Source: G965222335 sp965222335 (GTDB taxonomy: Bacteria > Pseudomonadota > Gammaproteobacteria > Pseudomonadales > Halieaceae). Taken from it: a stretch of DNA of 64,000 bases. Positions 19,306-29,690 of this stretch are shown piece after piece. The position numbers and the translations under genes were made by a program. The stretch is taken from contig OZ244944.1 of assembly GCA_965222335.1 (NCBI GenBank), positions 62,001-126,000 on the forward strand, given 5' to 3'. The notes beneath the pieces were generated by a model. It saw only the letters and a program-made list of their open reading frames with translations. It was not told where the DNA came from and did no database searches. Position 1 is the first letter of the stretch. Every line of letters starts with the position of its first letter.

Positions 19306-20745
19306 ATGTCTGACAAGTTTGATGTTGTAGTTATCGGCTCCGGTCCTGCTGGCTACGTTGGCGCGATCAAGGCAGCCCAGTTGGGTCTCAATGTGGCCTG
19401 CGTTGAGCAGTGGCTGGACGGGGAGCAGAAGACCCGGCTCGGCGGCACCTGCCTGAATGTCGGCTGTATTCCGTCCAAGGCGCTGCTGGATTCGAGCCAG
19501 AAGTTTCTCGAGGCCCGCGACCACTTTGCAGTTCACGGTATCGACGTGGGCAAGCCCAAGTTCGATGTCAGCGCAATGCAGACCCGCAAGCAGAAGATCG
19601 TGGACCAGCTGACCAGCGGTATCACCGGCCTGTTCAAGCACAACGGCGTGACCTCGATCCAGGGGCGCGGCAAGGTGCTGTCCGGTCACCGGGTGGAGGT
19701 GACGGACAAGGATGGCGAGGTGAAGGTGCTCGAGGCGGAGAACGTGATTATCGCCGCCGGTTCGGTGCCCGTGGAGATTCCGCCTGCACCGATCGACAAC
19801 GAACACATCGTCGATTCCACCGGTGCACTTGAGTTCACCGCCGTACCCAAACGCCTGGGCGTGATTGGCGCCGGGGTGATCGGCCTGGAACTGGGCAGCG
19901 TGTGGGCGCGCCTCGGGGCCGAAGTGGTGATGCTGGAAGCCCTGGACGAGTTCCTGCCGATGATGGACGTGCAGGTGGCCAAGGAGGCGGGCAAGATCTT
20001 CAGGAAGCAGGGTCTGGATATCCGCATGGGCGCCCGGGTCACTGGCGCCGAGGTCAAGAAAAACAAGGTCGAAGTGTCTTTCACTACCTCAGAGGGTGAT
20101 CACGTCGAGACCTTTGACAGGCTGATCGTCTCGGTGGGGCGGCGTCCGCGTACCGAGGACCTGCTGGCCTCCGATAGCGGCGTGACCCTGGACGAGCGCG
20201 GGTTTATCTATGTCGATGACCAGTGCGCCACGGAAGCGCCCCATGTTTTCGCCGTGGGCGACGTGGTGCGTGGCCCGATGCTGGCCCACAAGGGCTCGGA
20301 AGAGGGCGTTATGGTTGCCGAGCGGATTGCCGGCAAGCCCGCGCAGATGAACTACGACTGCATTCCCTCGGTGATTTATACCCACCCGGAGGTTGCCGCC
20401 GTGGGCAAGACCGAGCAGCAACTGAAAGCCGAGGGCGTGGACTACAAGGCGGGGGTATTCCCCTTTGTCGCCAGTGGCCGCGCCCTGGCGGCCAACGATT
20501 CCGATGGCCTGGTAAAAATGCTGGCGGATGCGGAGACTGATCGTATCCTTGGCTGCCATATTGTCGGCCCCTCTGCGGCCGATCTCGTGCAGCAGGTGGT
20601 GATTGCGATGGAGTTTGGCTCCAGCGCGGAAGACCTGGCCCTGACGGTGTTTGGTCATCCCACCCTGTCGGAGGCGGTACACGAGGCCGCACTGGCGGTG
20701 GATGGTCACGCAATTCATATCGCCAACCGGAAAAAGCGCAAGTAG
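19306..20745 (+). CDS. lpdA: Dihydrolipoyl dehydrogenase (E3)
   Basis: FAD-dependent disulfide reductase that reoxidises the lipoyl arm and makes NADH. The 479 residues show the FAD fold VVIGSGPAGYVGAIKAA, the redox disulfide in GGTCLNVGCIPSK, the NAD fold GVIGAGVIGLELGSVWAR, FAVGDVVRGPMLAHKG, and the C-terminal base in FGHPTLSEAVHEA. Its place between sucB and sucC marks it as the 2-oxoglutarate dehydrogenase E3, although it could also serve pyruvate dehydrogenase and glycine cleavage. The start has AGGAAACACC upstream. Confidence 0.96.
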   Translation: MSDKFDVVVIGSGPAGYVGAIKAAQLGLNVACVEQWLDGEQKTRLGGTCLNVGCIPSKALLDSSQKFLEARDHFAVHGIDVGKPKFDVSAMQTRKQKIVDQLTSGITGLFKHNGVTSIQGRGKVLSGHRVEVTDKDGEVKVLEAENVIIAAGSVPVEIPPAPIDNEHIVDSTGALEFTAVPKRLGVIGAGVIGLELGSVWARLGAEVVMLEALDEFLPMMDVQVAKEAGKIFRKQGLDIRMGARVTGAEVKKNKVEVSFTTSEGDHVETFDRLIVSVGRRPRTEDLLASDSGVTLDERGFIYVDDQCATEAPHVFAVGDVVRGPMLAHKGSEEGVMVAERIAGKPAQMNYDCIPSVIYTHPEVAAVGKTEQQLKAEGVDYKAGVFPFVASGRALAANDSDGLVKMLADAETDRILGCHIVGPSAADLVQQVVIAMEFGSSAEDLALTVFGHPTLSEAVHEAALAVDGHAIHIANRKKRK

Positions 20746-20850
20746 ACTGCGTGGCCGGCGCGCAAGGATAAAAAAACCAGAGGCGGGTGCCGGAGGCTGG
20801 AGCTCTTCGCAACCTGTGAAAGTAAACCCAAAACGACAACAGGATAAAGC

Positions 20851-22019
<1,169 letters not shown>

Positions 22020-22020
<1 letters not shown>

Positions 22021-22892
22021 TGAGTATCTTGATTGACCAGAACACCCGGGTGATCTGCCAGGGCTTTACGGGCTCCCAGGGAACCTTCCACTCCGAGCAG
22101 GCGATCGAGTACGGCACCCGCATGGTCGGTGGTGTCACCCCGGGCAAGGGTGGCCAGGAGCACCTCGGTCTGCCCGTCTTTAACACCGTCACCGAGGCGG
22201 TGGCGCAGACCGGGGCCGAGGCTTCGGTGATCTATGTCCCCGCGCCCTTCTGCAAGGACTCCATCCTGGAAGCCGCCAACGGCGGGATCAAGCTGATCGT
22301 GTGCATCACCGAGGGCATCCCGACCCTGGATATGCTCGACGCCAAGGTGAAGTGTGACGAACTCGGCGTGCGCCTGATCGGACCCAACTGCCCCGGGGTG
22401 ATCACACCCGGCCAGTCCAAGATCGGCATCATGCCCGGTCACATTCACAAGCCGGGCAGGGTAGGGATCGTGTCACGGTCCGGGACCCTGACTTACGAGG
22501 CGGTCAAGCAGACCACCGACGCCGGCTTTGGCCAGTCCACCTGTGTCGGTATTGGCGGTGACCCCATTCCGGGTTCCAGCTTTATCGATATCCTGGCGAT
22601 GTTCGAGCAGGATCCGTCCACAGAGGCGATCGTGATGATTGGTGAAATCGGTGGTACCGCGGAAGAGGAGGCGGCCGCCTATATCAAGGCCAATGTGAGC
22701 AAGCCAGTGGTGTCCTATATTGCCGGCGTTACCGCGCCCAAGGGCAAGCGTATGGGCCATGCCGGGGCGATTATCTCCGGTGGCAAGGGCACTGCCGACG
22801 AGAAGTTTGCCGCCCTGGAAGATGCCGGGGTCAAGACTGTGCGCAGCCTGGCGGAAATCGGTAGCGGCCTGGCGGAAATTACCGGCTGGTAA
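22020..22892 (+). CDS. sucD: Succinyl-CoA synthetase alpha subunit
   Basis: Forms the CoA-binding and phospho-histidine half of succinyl-CoA synthetase. The 290 residues match E. coli SucD (289). GFTGSQGTFHSEQAIEYGT is the CoA-binding start, GPNCPGVITPG is typical, and the phosphorylated histidine is in GKRMGHAGAIISGG. Translation is coupled to sucC by TAATG. It is last in the TCA block, and a terminator follows after 33 nt. Confidence 0.97.
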
Positions 22893-22925
22893 TCGTCCTG
22901 CGGCCGCGACGGCCTCTCGCTTAAC

Positions 22926-22953
22926 CCGCCCGGATACCCTTCCGGGCGGTTTA
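22926..22953 (+). terminator. Rho-independent terminator after sucD
   Basis: CCGCCCGGA (22926-22934) pairs with TCCGGGCGG (22941-22949) around a TACCCT loop, followed by TTTA. It closes the sdh-suc transcription block before the heat-shock promoter of htpG. Confidence 0.75.
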
Positions 22954-22985
22954 CATAGCTTCCCGCCCACGATTAGCCCCCGCGG

Positions 22986-23013
22986 CTTGAAATTTCCCTG
23001 CAAGCCCCCATAC
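22986..23013 (+). promoter_or_regulatory. Sigma-32 heat-shock promoter of htpG
   Basis: CTTGAAA (22986-22992), a 13-bp spacer and CCCCATAC (23006-23013) match the RpoH consensus CTTGAAA-N(11-15)-CCCCATNT at all but one defined position. The htpG start codon is 41 nt downstream of the -10 element. Confidence 0.8.
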
Positions 23014-23054
23014 CCCCTGTAACTCCAGAAACCTGTTACACCCAAGGGGACGCC

Positions 23055-24989
23055 ATGACCGCTGATGTGAAAAAAGAGACCCTCGGCTTCCAGACCGAGG
23101 CCAAGCAGCTGCTGCACCTGATGATCCACTCCCTGTACAGCAACCGGGAGATTTTCCTGCGCGAGCTGATATCCAACGCCTCCGATGCGATCGACAAGTT
23201 GCGCTTTGCCGCCCTGTCCGATGAGTCGCTGCTGGAGGGGCAGGCGGACTACGCGGTGCACGTCAGCGTGGACAAGGAAGCCAGGACCATCACCCTGAGC
23301 GACAACGGCATCGGCATGAATCGCGAGGAGGTGATCGAGAACCTTGGCACCATCGCCAAGTCCGGGACCGCAGCCTTTCTCGAGAACCTGACCGGTGACC
23401 AGCAGAAGGACTCGCAGCTGATCGGCCAGTTTGGCGTCGGCTTTTACTCCGCTTTTATCGTCGCGGACCGGGTGGAAGTCCACACCCGTCGCGCCGGGGA
23501 CCCGGCCGATGCCGGCGTCTTGTGGGAGTCCCATGGGGAGTCCGAATTTTCCATCGCGCCACTGGACAAGGCGGAGCGCGGTACCACCATCACCCTGCAC
23601 CTGAAATCGGATTGCGAGGAGTTCGCTGACGATTTCCGCGTGCGCAGCGTGATCAAGAAGTACTCGGATCATATTTCGGTGCCGGTGATGATGGCCAAGC
23701 CCCCCGAGCCTGTGAGCGAGGAAGACGATGCAGAAACCGGTGACGGGGCCGATGCCGCAGCTGCCGCGCCCGAGTATGAAATGGTCAACGAGGCCACGGC
23801 GCTCTGGACGCGGCCGCGCAACGAAATCAGCGACGACGAGTACAAGGCGTTCTACCGCCATGTCGCCCACGATTTTGACGAGCCCCTGACCTGGAGCCAC
23901 AACAAGGTCGAAGGCAAGCTGGAGTACACCAGCCTGCTGTACCTGCCCAGGCGCGCACCCTTTGACCTGTGGAATCGCGATATGGCCCGCGGCCTCAAGC
24001 TGTATGTGCAGCGTACCTTTATCATGGACGACGCGGAGCAGTTCCTGCCGCTGTACCTGCGATTCGTGCGCGGCGTGGTCGATTCCAATGACCTGCCATT
24101 GAACGTGTCTCGCGAGATCCTGCAGCAGGACAGCCAGGTGGAGTCGATGCGCAGCGCGCTGACCAAGCGTGCCCTGGATATGCTGGGCAAGCTGGCGAAG
24201 AAAGGCGGTGAAGACTACGCAACCTTCTGGAAGGAGTTCGGGCAGGTCCTGAAAGAGGGTCCCGCCGAGGACTTCAGTAACAAGGAGAAGATCGCCAAGC
24301 TCCTGCGCTTTGCCACTACCCACACTGACAGCGCGACCCAGGACCAGTCCCTCGAGGACTACGTGTCGCGTATGCAGGAAGGCCAGGAGAAAATCTACTA
24401 CGTGGTCGCGGAGAACTTCAACACGGCGAGGAACAGCCCCCACCTGGAGGTCTTCCGCAAGAAGGGCATTGAGGTATTGCTGCTTTCAGACCGCGTCGAC
24501 GACTGGCTGATGAACCACCTGCAGAATTTTGACGACAAGCCCCTGCAGGATGTTGCGCGCGGTGCCCTGGACCTGGAGCCGGACTCCGAGGAAGCCAAGG
24601 CGGAACAGGAACAGCTGCAGAAAGAGGCGGAGGGCCTGATCGAGCGCCTCGGCAAGGTCCTGGAAGCGCAGGTCACCGAGGTACGTGCCACCGCGCGCCT
24701 CACCGATTCGGCTGCCTGCCTGGTCGTCGGCGAGTACGACATGGGCGCGCAGATGCGGCGCATCATGGAGGCGGCGGGCCAGCCGGTGCCCGACAGCAAA
24801 CCCGTGCTGGAGATCAATCCGCGGCATCCACTTGTGCAGCGCCTGGACAATGAGGCGGATGAAGAGCGCTTTGGCGACCTGGCGCATATCGTGTTTGACC
24901 AGGCGGTTCTTGCCGAGGGCGGGCAGCTGGAGGATCCCGCGGTTTACGTATCCCGCCTTAACAAGCTGCTACTGCAAATGAGCGCGTAA
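23055..24989 (+). CDS. htpG: Molecular chaperone HtpG (Hsp90 family)
   Basis: Cytoplasmic ATP-dependent chaperone. The 644 residues compare with 624 in E. coli. The N-terminal GHKL ATPase domain shows ELISNASDAIDKLR, LSDNGIGMNREE and GQFGVGFYSAFIVAD. A charged, alanine-rich insert (about 222-246, SEEDDAETGDGADAAAAAP) is longer than in E. coli. The middle domain has the catalytic-arginine region PLNVSREILQQD. CAAGGGGACGCC precedes the ATG. The upstream sigma-32 promoter implies heat-shock control, and a 12-bp hairpin follows. Confidence 0.97.
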   Translation: MTADVKKETLGFQTEAKQLLHLMIHSLYSNREIFLRELISNASDAIDKLRFAALSDESLLEGQADYAVHVSVDKEARTITLSDNGIGMNREEVIENLGTIAKSGTAAFLENLTGDQQKDSQLIGQFGVGFYSAFIVADRVEVHTRRAGDPADAGVLWESHGESEFSIAPLDKAERGTTITLHLKSDCEEFADDFRVRSVIKKYSDHISVPVMMAKPPEPVSEEDDAETGDGADAAAAAPEYEMVNEATALWTRPRNEISDDEYKAFYRHVAHDFDEPLTWSHNKVEGKLEYTSLLYLPRRAPFDLWNRDMARGLKLYVQRTFIMDDAEQFLPLYLRFVRGVVDSNDLPLNVSREILQQDSQVESMRSALTKRALDMLGKLAKKGGEDYATFWKEFGQVLKEGPAEDFSNKEKIAKLLRFATTHTDSATQDQSLEDYVSRMQEGQEKIYYVVAENFNTARNSPHLEVFRKKGIEVLLLSDRVDDWLMNHLQNFDDKPLQDVARGALDLEPDSEEAKAEQEQLQKEAEGLIERLGKVLEAQVTEVRATARLTDSAACLVVGEYDMGAQMRRIMEAAGQPVPDSKPVLEINPRHPLVQRLDNEADEERFGDLAHIVFDQAVLAEGGQLEDPAVYVSRLNKLLLQMSA

Positions 24990-24996
24990 GCGCGAG

Positions 24997-25025
24997 CCGC
25001 CGCAGGCCGTTTTGGCCTGCGGCGG
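24997..25025 (+). terminator. Stem-loop after htpG
   Basis: CCGCCGCAGGCC (24997-25008) pairs perfectly with GGCCTGCGGCGG (25014-25025) around GTTTT. Only a weak TGCCTTT follows. It lies eight bases after the htpG stop and 25 bases before sixA. Confidence 0.6.
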
Positions 25026-25050
25026 TGCCTTTCAATGTTATGCTGTGCCC

Positions 25051-25560
25051 ATGCTACTAACAATTTGGCGACACGGTGAGGCAGGCGAGGCGCCCCGCGA
25101 CGCAGACAGGAAGCTGACACCTCGCGGCGAGGCGGACGTGGTGCGTGGGGCGAAAGCATTGACTGCTATCTGCGAGCGCCGTCAGCAGCCTTTGCCCGGC
25201 GGGCTCTGGTTCAGTCGCTGGCGGCGTACGGCGCAGACTGCAGCGCTGGTTGGCGAGGCCCTGGGGCTTGCCGAGGATCTGCGCCACAGTGAAGACAGCC
25301 TGATCCCGGGCGCACCCGTCGCCGGCGTCGATGAGGCGCTGCAGGGCCCCTGGCTGGGCGGTCAGCTGCCACCACACCTGATCCTGGTCTCCCATCAGCC
25401 ACTGGTTTCCAGCCTGGTGCGCCACTGGCTGGGAGAGGCAGGGCGTGCACCCTCGCACCCGCCCGGCGCCCTGGTCACCCTGGAACTTTCCGCCCCCGCG
25501 GCCGCCTGCGCCGTCCTCGCCTGGTGGGCCCTGCCGCCGGACTACGAGGCCGGTGCATGA
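25051..25560 (+). CDS. sixA: SixA-like phosphohistidine phosphatase
   Basis: A small histidine-phosphatase-superfamily protein of 169 residues. The catalytic RHG triad sits at the very N-terminus (LLTIWRHGEAGEAP), as in SixA, and the second histidine is in LVSHQPLVSSLVRHWLG. E. coli SixA removes phosphate from histidine phosphotransfer domains and the nitrogen PTS; the substrate here is not known. ATG at 25051 is used because the family starts directly at the beta-strand before RHG. The stop overlaps the next start as ATGA, so the two genes are coupled. Confidence 0.82.
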   Translation: MLLTIWRHGEAGEAPRDADRKLTPRGEADVVRGAKALTAICERRQQPLPGGLWFSRWRRTAQTAALVGEALGLAEDLRHSEDSLIPGAPVAGVDEALQGPWLGGQLPPHLILVSHQPLVSSLVRHWLGEAGRAPSHPPGALVTLELSAPAAACAVLAWWALPPDYEAGA

Positions 25561-26414
25561 GCCAGCCCCGCGAGCGTAGCTGGCGTGTGGATGGCCTGGA
25601 AATTCATGGCCTCGAGTGGGGTACGCCCGGGTCCCCTCCGGTCCTGGCCCTGCATGGCTGGCAGGATAACGCGGCCAGTTTTATTCCAATGGCGCAGCGC
25701 CTGGTACCGTTTTTCCACCTGGTCGCCCTGGACCTCAGCGGCCACGGGCGCAGTGATGATCGCTCTGCGGATGCCACCTACAATATCTGGGACGACCTGC
25801 CGCAGCTTTGTGGCGTGCTTGATCAACTGGGCTGGGATCGCTGCAGCTTGCTGGGACACTCCCGGGGCGCCATCATTGCCGCCCTGCTGGCAGCTGCCGT
25901 GCCTGCGCGCATCGAGCGGCTCGCGCTGCTGGACGCGCTGCTGCCGGAGGCGGTGGCGGAGAACGCTTTTGCTACCCAGCTGGGCGCGTTCCTGCGAGAC
26001 CGGCGCAGTGCCGCGGACAGCCGGGCACGTATCTATCAGGAACGCGAAGATGCCCTGGCGGCGAGGATGCGACGCGGCTTGTCGCGGGAAGCGACCGCCC
26101 TGCTGGCAGAACGCAGCCTGCGCAGTGACGGTGAAGGCGGGTGGTACTGGCGCAGTGATCCCCGCCTGCGCGGTGCCTCGGCTGCCAAGCTGACACCGGG
26201 GCAGGGGGATGCCGTACTGGGCGCACTGCGGGCGCCAGTGCTGCTGGTGCTTGCAAGCCGGGGCCTTACGGTCACTGACTCACGATTAGCGGATGTCGAG
26301 CAGCAGGTGAAACACCTGCAACTGCTTGAGGTCGAAGGAGAGCATCATTTTCATATGCAAGCAGAGGAGGCCCACTGGGTTGAAACGCTACGCGGATTTC
26401 TCAGTGAAGATTGA
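25557..26414 (+). CDS. Alpha/beta-fold hydrolase
   Basis: A 285-residue member of the alpha/beta hydrolase superfamily. The oxyanion motif LALHGWQDNAASF, the nucleophile elbow LLGHSRGAIIAALL and the late histidine in EGEHHFHMQ give a complete Ser-Asp-His set (the Asp is less clear). DLSGHGRSDDR is typical of the MhpC/YbfF-like esterase group. The ATG at 25557 overlaps the sixA stop. A substrate cannot be assigned. The 3' end overlaps the next gene by 11 nt if that gene starts at its GTG. Confidence 0.8.
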   Translation: MSQPRERSWRVDGLEIHGLEWGTPGSPPVLALHGWQDNAASFIPMAQRLVPFFHLVALDLSGHGRSDDRSADATYNIWDDLPQLCGVLDQLGWDRCSLLGHSRGAIIAALLAAAVPARIERLALLDALLPEAVAENAFATQLGAFLRDRRSAADSRARIYQEREDALAARMRRGLSREATALLAERSLRSDGEGGWYWRSDPRLRGASAAKLTPGQGDAVLGALRAPVLLVLASRGLTVTDSRLADVEQQVKHLQLLEVEGEHHFHMQAEEAHWVETLRGFLSED

Positions 26415-26988
26415 CCGCCGGGCTAGCCATCGCTCTCGCCGTCCCGGCTCGTTGCTCAAGACCCTGCTGGGGGCGCTGCTTTGCTGCATCCCGCTGGCAG
26501 TCCAGGCGACTGATCCCGAGCAGCTTTTGCACGAGCTCGATAGCTTCGCCCATGCCAGTCTCGTGGATAGCAGCGATGAGCGCGTGATCGATTACGAGAT
26601 TGGCCTCGGGGCGATGCAAAAGCGCCTGGGTAACTGGCAATTCAAACGCAGCGAGCGTGTCGACGGCCAGCGCATGCGTTACACCTGGCAGATCACGGAC
26701 GGTTTCACCTCGCAAGAGGTGTTTGCTCGCCTGTCCGAGGACGTGGCCGGGCTGGCGGGCAGCGAGCCGCTGTTCGCCTGTGAAGGTCGTTCCTGCGGCA
26801 ATGGGGCCGAGTGGGCCAACCGGGTGTTCAGCCAGCGGGTGCTGTACGGTCGCGCGGATGCGCAACGCTATCGGGTGTTCCGGATTACCCGCGAGTCACA
26901 GACCTACTGGTTCCTGCTGTATGCGGGCGCGCGCACCAGTGACCGCCAGTACCTGCACGCGGAGCTGGTCATCGAGGCGAATGACTAG
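26404..26988 (+). CDS. Exported DUF4892-like protein
   Basis: The first residues from GTG 26404 (VKIDRRASHRSRRPG, then a hydrophobic run LLKTLLGALLCCIPLAVQA) form a good Sec signal peptide, giving about 194 residues. The in-frame TTG at 26380 is an alternative start. The motif CEGRSCGNGAEWANRVF followed by LYGRADAQRYRVF resembles the core of DUF4892, a family of exported proteins of unknown function usually near 290 residues, so this would be a short member. It lies in an overlapping run with sixA and the hydrolase and converges with folE (four-base overlap). No function can be given. Confidence 0.65.
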   Translation: MKIDRRASHRSRRPGSLLKTLLGALLCCIPLAVQATDPEQLLHELDSFAHASLVDSSDERVIDYEIGLGAMQKRLGNWQFKRSERVDGQRMRYTWQITDGFTSQEVFARLSEDVAGLAGSEPLFACEGRSCGNGAEWANRVFSQRVLYGRADAQRYRVFRITRESQTYWFLLYAGARTSDRQYLHAELVIEAND

Positions 26989-27533
26989 CGTCGCAGCTGC
27001 AGCAGCGAGAGGAACTCTTCGCGGGTTTTCTGGGAACTGCGGAAGCAGCCCAGCATCGCCGAGGTTTTCATCAGGGAGTTTTGTTTTTCCACGCCGCGCA
27101 TCATCATGCACATATGCTGAGCTTCAATGATTACGCCTACCCCCTCGGCCCCGGTCACCTCCATGATCGTCTGCGCGATCTGGGTCGTCAGGGACTCCTG
27201 GATCTGCAGGCGGCGTGCGAACACGTCTACCAGGCGCGCGACCTTGGACAGGCCCAGGACCTGCCCGGTGGGAATGTAGGCAACGTGGCACTTGCCGATA
27301 AAGGGCAGCAGGTGGTGCTCACACAGCGAGTAGAGCTCGACATCCTGCACCAGCACCATCTCGCTGGAGTCCGATGGGAACAGGGCATCGTTTACAACTT
27401 CCTCTACCGACTGGCCGTATCCGCGGGTGAGAAATTCAAACGCCTTGGCAGCGCGCTTGGGTGTGTCCGCGAGTCCGGGGCGGCTGAGGTCTTCGCCAAT
27501 GGCTTCAATGATGCTGGCCCATTGCTCTTCCAC
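26985..27533 (-). CDS. folE: GTP cyclohydrolase I
   Basis: Converts GTP to dihydroneopterin triphosphate, the first step to folate, and supplies queuosine synthesis (queF is at 43490). The 182 residues show the zinc ligands in SLCEHHLLPFIGK and the later Cys in AQHMCMMMRGV. GLSKVARLVDVFARRLQIQE carries substrate-binding residues. It is short at the N-terminus relative to E. coli FolE (222), like the type of many proteobacteria. The gene is monocistronic, with prmB divergent about 100 nt away. Confidence 0.95.
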   Translation of the reverse strand: MEEQWASIIEAIGEDLSRPGLADTPKRAAKAFEFLTRGYGQSVEEVVNDALFPSDSSEMVLVQDVELYSLCEHHLLPFIGKCHVAYIPTGQVLGLSKVARLVDVFARRLQIQESLTTQIAQTIMEVTGAEGVGVIIEAQHMCMMMRGVEKQNSLMKTSAMLGCFRSSQKTREEFLSLLQLRR

Positions 27534-27634
27534 AGGCGTGTCTCCTCAATCATGGGGAAGCGGGGGGTCGGGGATAGTAGCAACCCACCCCGATCAAGGC
27601 AAACGGCTGACGCCGTGGCGCCGACTCATCGCTG

Positions 27635-28534
27635 GTGCTGCACGTGACTCGCATTGCGCAGGCGCTGGAAGCCACCTGCGATGCGCTGGCATCCGCGGAG
27701 CTCTGCTACGGTCACGGCTGTGATAACCCCTGGGACGAGGCTGTGCAGCTGGTGCTGAGCGTTGCCGGTCTGCCCCTGGATGCGGATGCCAGCGTCCTGG
27801 AGACGGTGCTGGACCCGGCGCAACTGGCACAGATCGAACAACTGTTGCAGCAACGCATGGAGGCGCGGGTTCCACTGCCCTACCTCCTGGGCCGCGCCTG
27901 GTTCGCCGGTCTCGAACTGCGCTGCGACCCGCGCGCGATCGTGCCTCGCTCGCCCATCGGCGAACTGATCCTGGACGGGTTCAGCCCCTGGTACAGCGGG
28001 CCAGAACCGAGCGCGGTACTGGACCTGTGTTGCGGGGGCGGCGCCATTGGCCTTGCGGTAGCGCACTACTACCCCGGGTGTCAGGTTGACCTGCTGGACC
28101 TGGATGAATCAGCCCTCGCGCTGGCGCGGGAGAACGCGGCACACCTGGGTCTGGCGGCGCGGGTAGATATCCTGCAGTCAGACCTGTTCGCGGCGGTGGC
28201 GGGGCGCCGCTATGACATCCTGCTGAGCAACCCGCCCTATGTGGATGCGGCAGACCTGGCAGCGATGCCCCGGGAGTACCGGCATGAGCCCGAGCTCGCC
28301 CTCGGCTCCGGCGCCGATGGCCTGGAGCTTACCCGGCAGATTCTCGCCCGGGCCCCGGATTTCCTGCAGCCACACGGCTTGCTGGTGGTCGAGGTGGGCA
28401 ACAGCTGGCCGGCTCTGGAGGCCGCGTTTCCGCGGGTGGCGTTTACCTGGCTGGAGTTCGAGCGGGGCGGACACGGGGTGTTCGCACTGACTGCCGCGGA
28501 ATTGTGGGCATACCGGGCAAGCGGCGCCTTATAG
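27635..28534 (+). CDS. prmB: Ribosomal protein L3 glutamine methyltransferase PrmB
   Basis: Methylates the Gln side chain of ribosomal protein L3 during 50S assembly. The N-terminal domain contains YGHGCDNPWDEAVQLVL, which is diagnostic for PrmB rather than PrmC. VPRSPIGELI, the SAM loop VLDLCCGGGAIGLA and the catalytic NPPYVD follow. The 299 residues fit. The start is uncertain: GTG at 27635 or GTG at 27644, with no good Shine-Dalgarno for either. aroC follows at 37 nt; prmB-aroC is a widely conserved pair. Confidence 0.92.
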   Translation: MLHVTRIAQALEATCDALASAELCYGHGCDNPWDEAVQLVLSVAGLPLDADASVLETVLDPAQLAQIEQLLQQRMEARVPLPYLLGRAWFAGLELRCDPRAIVPRSPIGELILDGFSPWYSGPEPSAVLDLCCGGGAIGLAVAHYYPGCQVDLLDLDESALALARENAAHLGLAARVDILQSDLFAAVAGRRYDILLSNPPYVDAADLAAMPREYRHEPELALGSGADGLELTRQILARAPDFLQPHGLLVVEVGNSWPALEAAFPRVAFTWLEFERGGHGVFALTAAELWAYRASGAL

Positions 28535-28571
28535 CGATATAATGGCGGGCTTTTAGGGCGAGAAAGAGTCT

Positions 28572-29678
28572 ATGGCGGGCAATACATTTGGCAGGCTGTT
28601 TACAGTGACCAGCTTTGGCGAGAGCCACGGGCCGGCGCTGGGCTGCATCGTCGATGGGTGCCCCCCGGGCCTGGCCCTCGACGCCAGCGATATGCAGCGT
28701 GACCTCGACCGGCGCAAGCCGGGCACGTCACGCTTTACCACCCAGCGCCGTGAAGCGGACGAGGTGCGCATCCTCTCCGGCGTGTTCGAGGGCCGGACCA
28801 CGGGGACCCCGATCGGCCTGGTCATAGAGAATACCGACCAGCGCTCCAAGGACTACACCAGGATCAAGGATACCTTTCGCCCGGCCCACGCGGACTATAC
28901 CTACAATCAGAAATACGGCTTCCGGGATTACCGGGGGGGCGGCCGCTCCTCAGCGCGCGAAACCGCGATGCGCGTCGCCGCTGGCGCCATCGCCAAGAAG
29001 TACCTGCAGGAGCGCTACGGCATCCTGGTACGCGGCTATCTGAGTCAGCTGGGCCCGATCAGGGCCGAACTCAAGGACTGGGACACGGTGGAGAGCAACC
29101 CTTTCTTCTGTCCCGATCCTGACCGGGTCGCGGAAATGGAGTCCTTCATGGCAGCGCTCAACAAGCGGGGGGACTCTATCGGTGCACGCATTAACATTGT
29201 GGCCAGCGGGGTTCATCCCGGCCTGGGCGAGCCCGTGTTTGATCGCCTCGATGCCGACATCGCCCATGCCATGATGGGGATCAACGCGGTCAAAGGCGTG
29301 GAGATCGGGGCCGGCTTTGCCGCGGTGGAGCAGCATGGCAGCGAGCATCGCGATCTGTTGACCCCGGAGGGTTTCATTGGCAATAACGCCGGCGGGGTGC
29401 TGGGCGGCATTTCCAGTGGTCAGGACATCACCGTCAGTATTGCGCTCAAGGCCACATCCAGCATCCGCCAGCCGGGTGCGACGATTGACCGCGAGGGGCA
29501 GGCGACGGAAATGGCGACCCACGGGCGCCACGACCCCTGCGTGGGCATTCGCGCGACGCCCATCGCCGAGGCCATGCTCGCCCTGGTGCTGATGGATCAC
29601 GTGCTGCGCCACCGCGCCCAGAACCTGGACGTCAGCTGCGAAACCCCCGCGATTCCGGCCAGGGCACCGGGCAAGTAG
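28572..29678 (+). CDS. aroC: Chorismate synthase
   Basis: Last step of the shikimate pathway, 5-enolpyruvylshikimate 3-phosphate to chorismate, using reduced FMN. The 368 residues match the family (E. coli 361). Signatures are TSFGESHGPALGCIVDGCPPG, RGGGRSSARET, GNNAGGVLGGISSGQ and the C-terminal RHDPCVGIRATPIAEAM. A TATAAT sequence at 28538-28543 could give the gene its own promoter, though no good -35 box is seen. A small membrane-protein gene starts 12 nt downstream. Confidence 0.96.
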   Translation: MAGNTFGRLFTVTSFGESHGPALGCIVDGCPPGLALDASDMQRDLDRRKPGTSRFTTQRREADEVRILSGVFEGRTTGTPIGLVIENTDQRSKDYTRIKDTFRPAHADYTYNQKYGFRDYRGGGRSSARETAMRVAAGAIAKKYLQERYGILVRGYLSQLGPIRAELKDWDTVESNPFFCPDPDRVAEMESFMAALNKRGDSIGARINIVASGVHPGLGEPVFDRLDADIAHAMMGINAVKGVEIGAGFAAVEQHGSEHRDLLTPEGFIGNNAGGVLGGISSGQDITVSIALKATSSIRQPGATIDREGQATEMATHGRHDPCVGIRATPIAEAMLALVLMDHVLRHRAQNLDVSCETPAIPARAPGK

Positions 29679-29690
29679 GGCAGGGACAGG

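Noticed and set aside
22473..24443. 656-codon frame antisense to sucD and htpG
   Set aside because: It crosses the sucD terminator and the htpG heat-shock promoter on the opposite strand; no protein motif.
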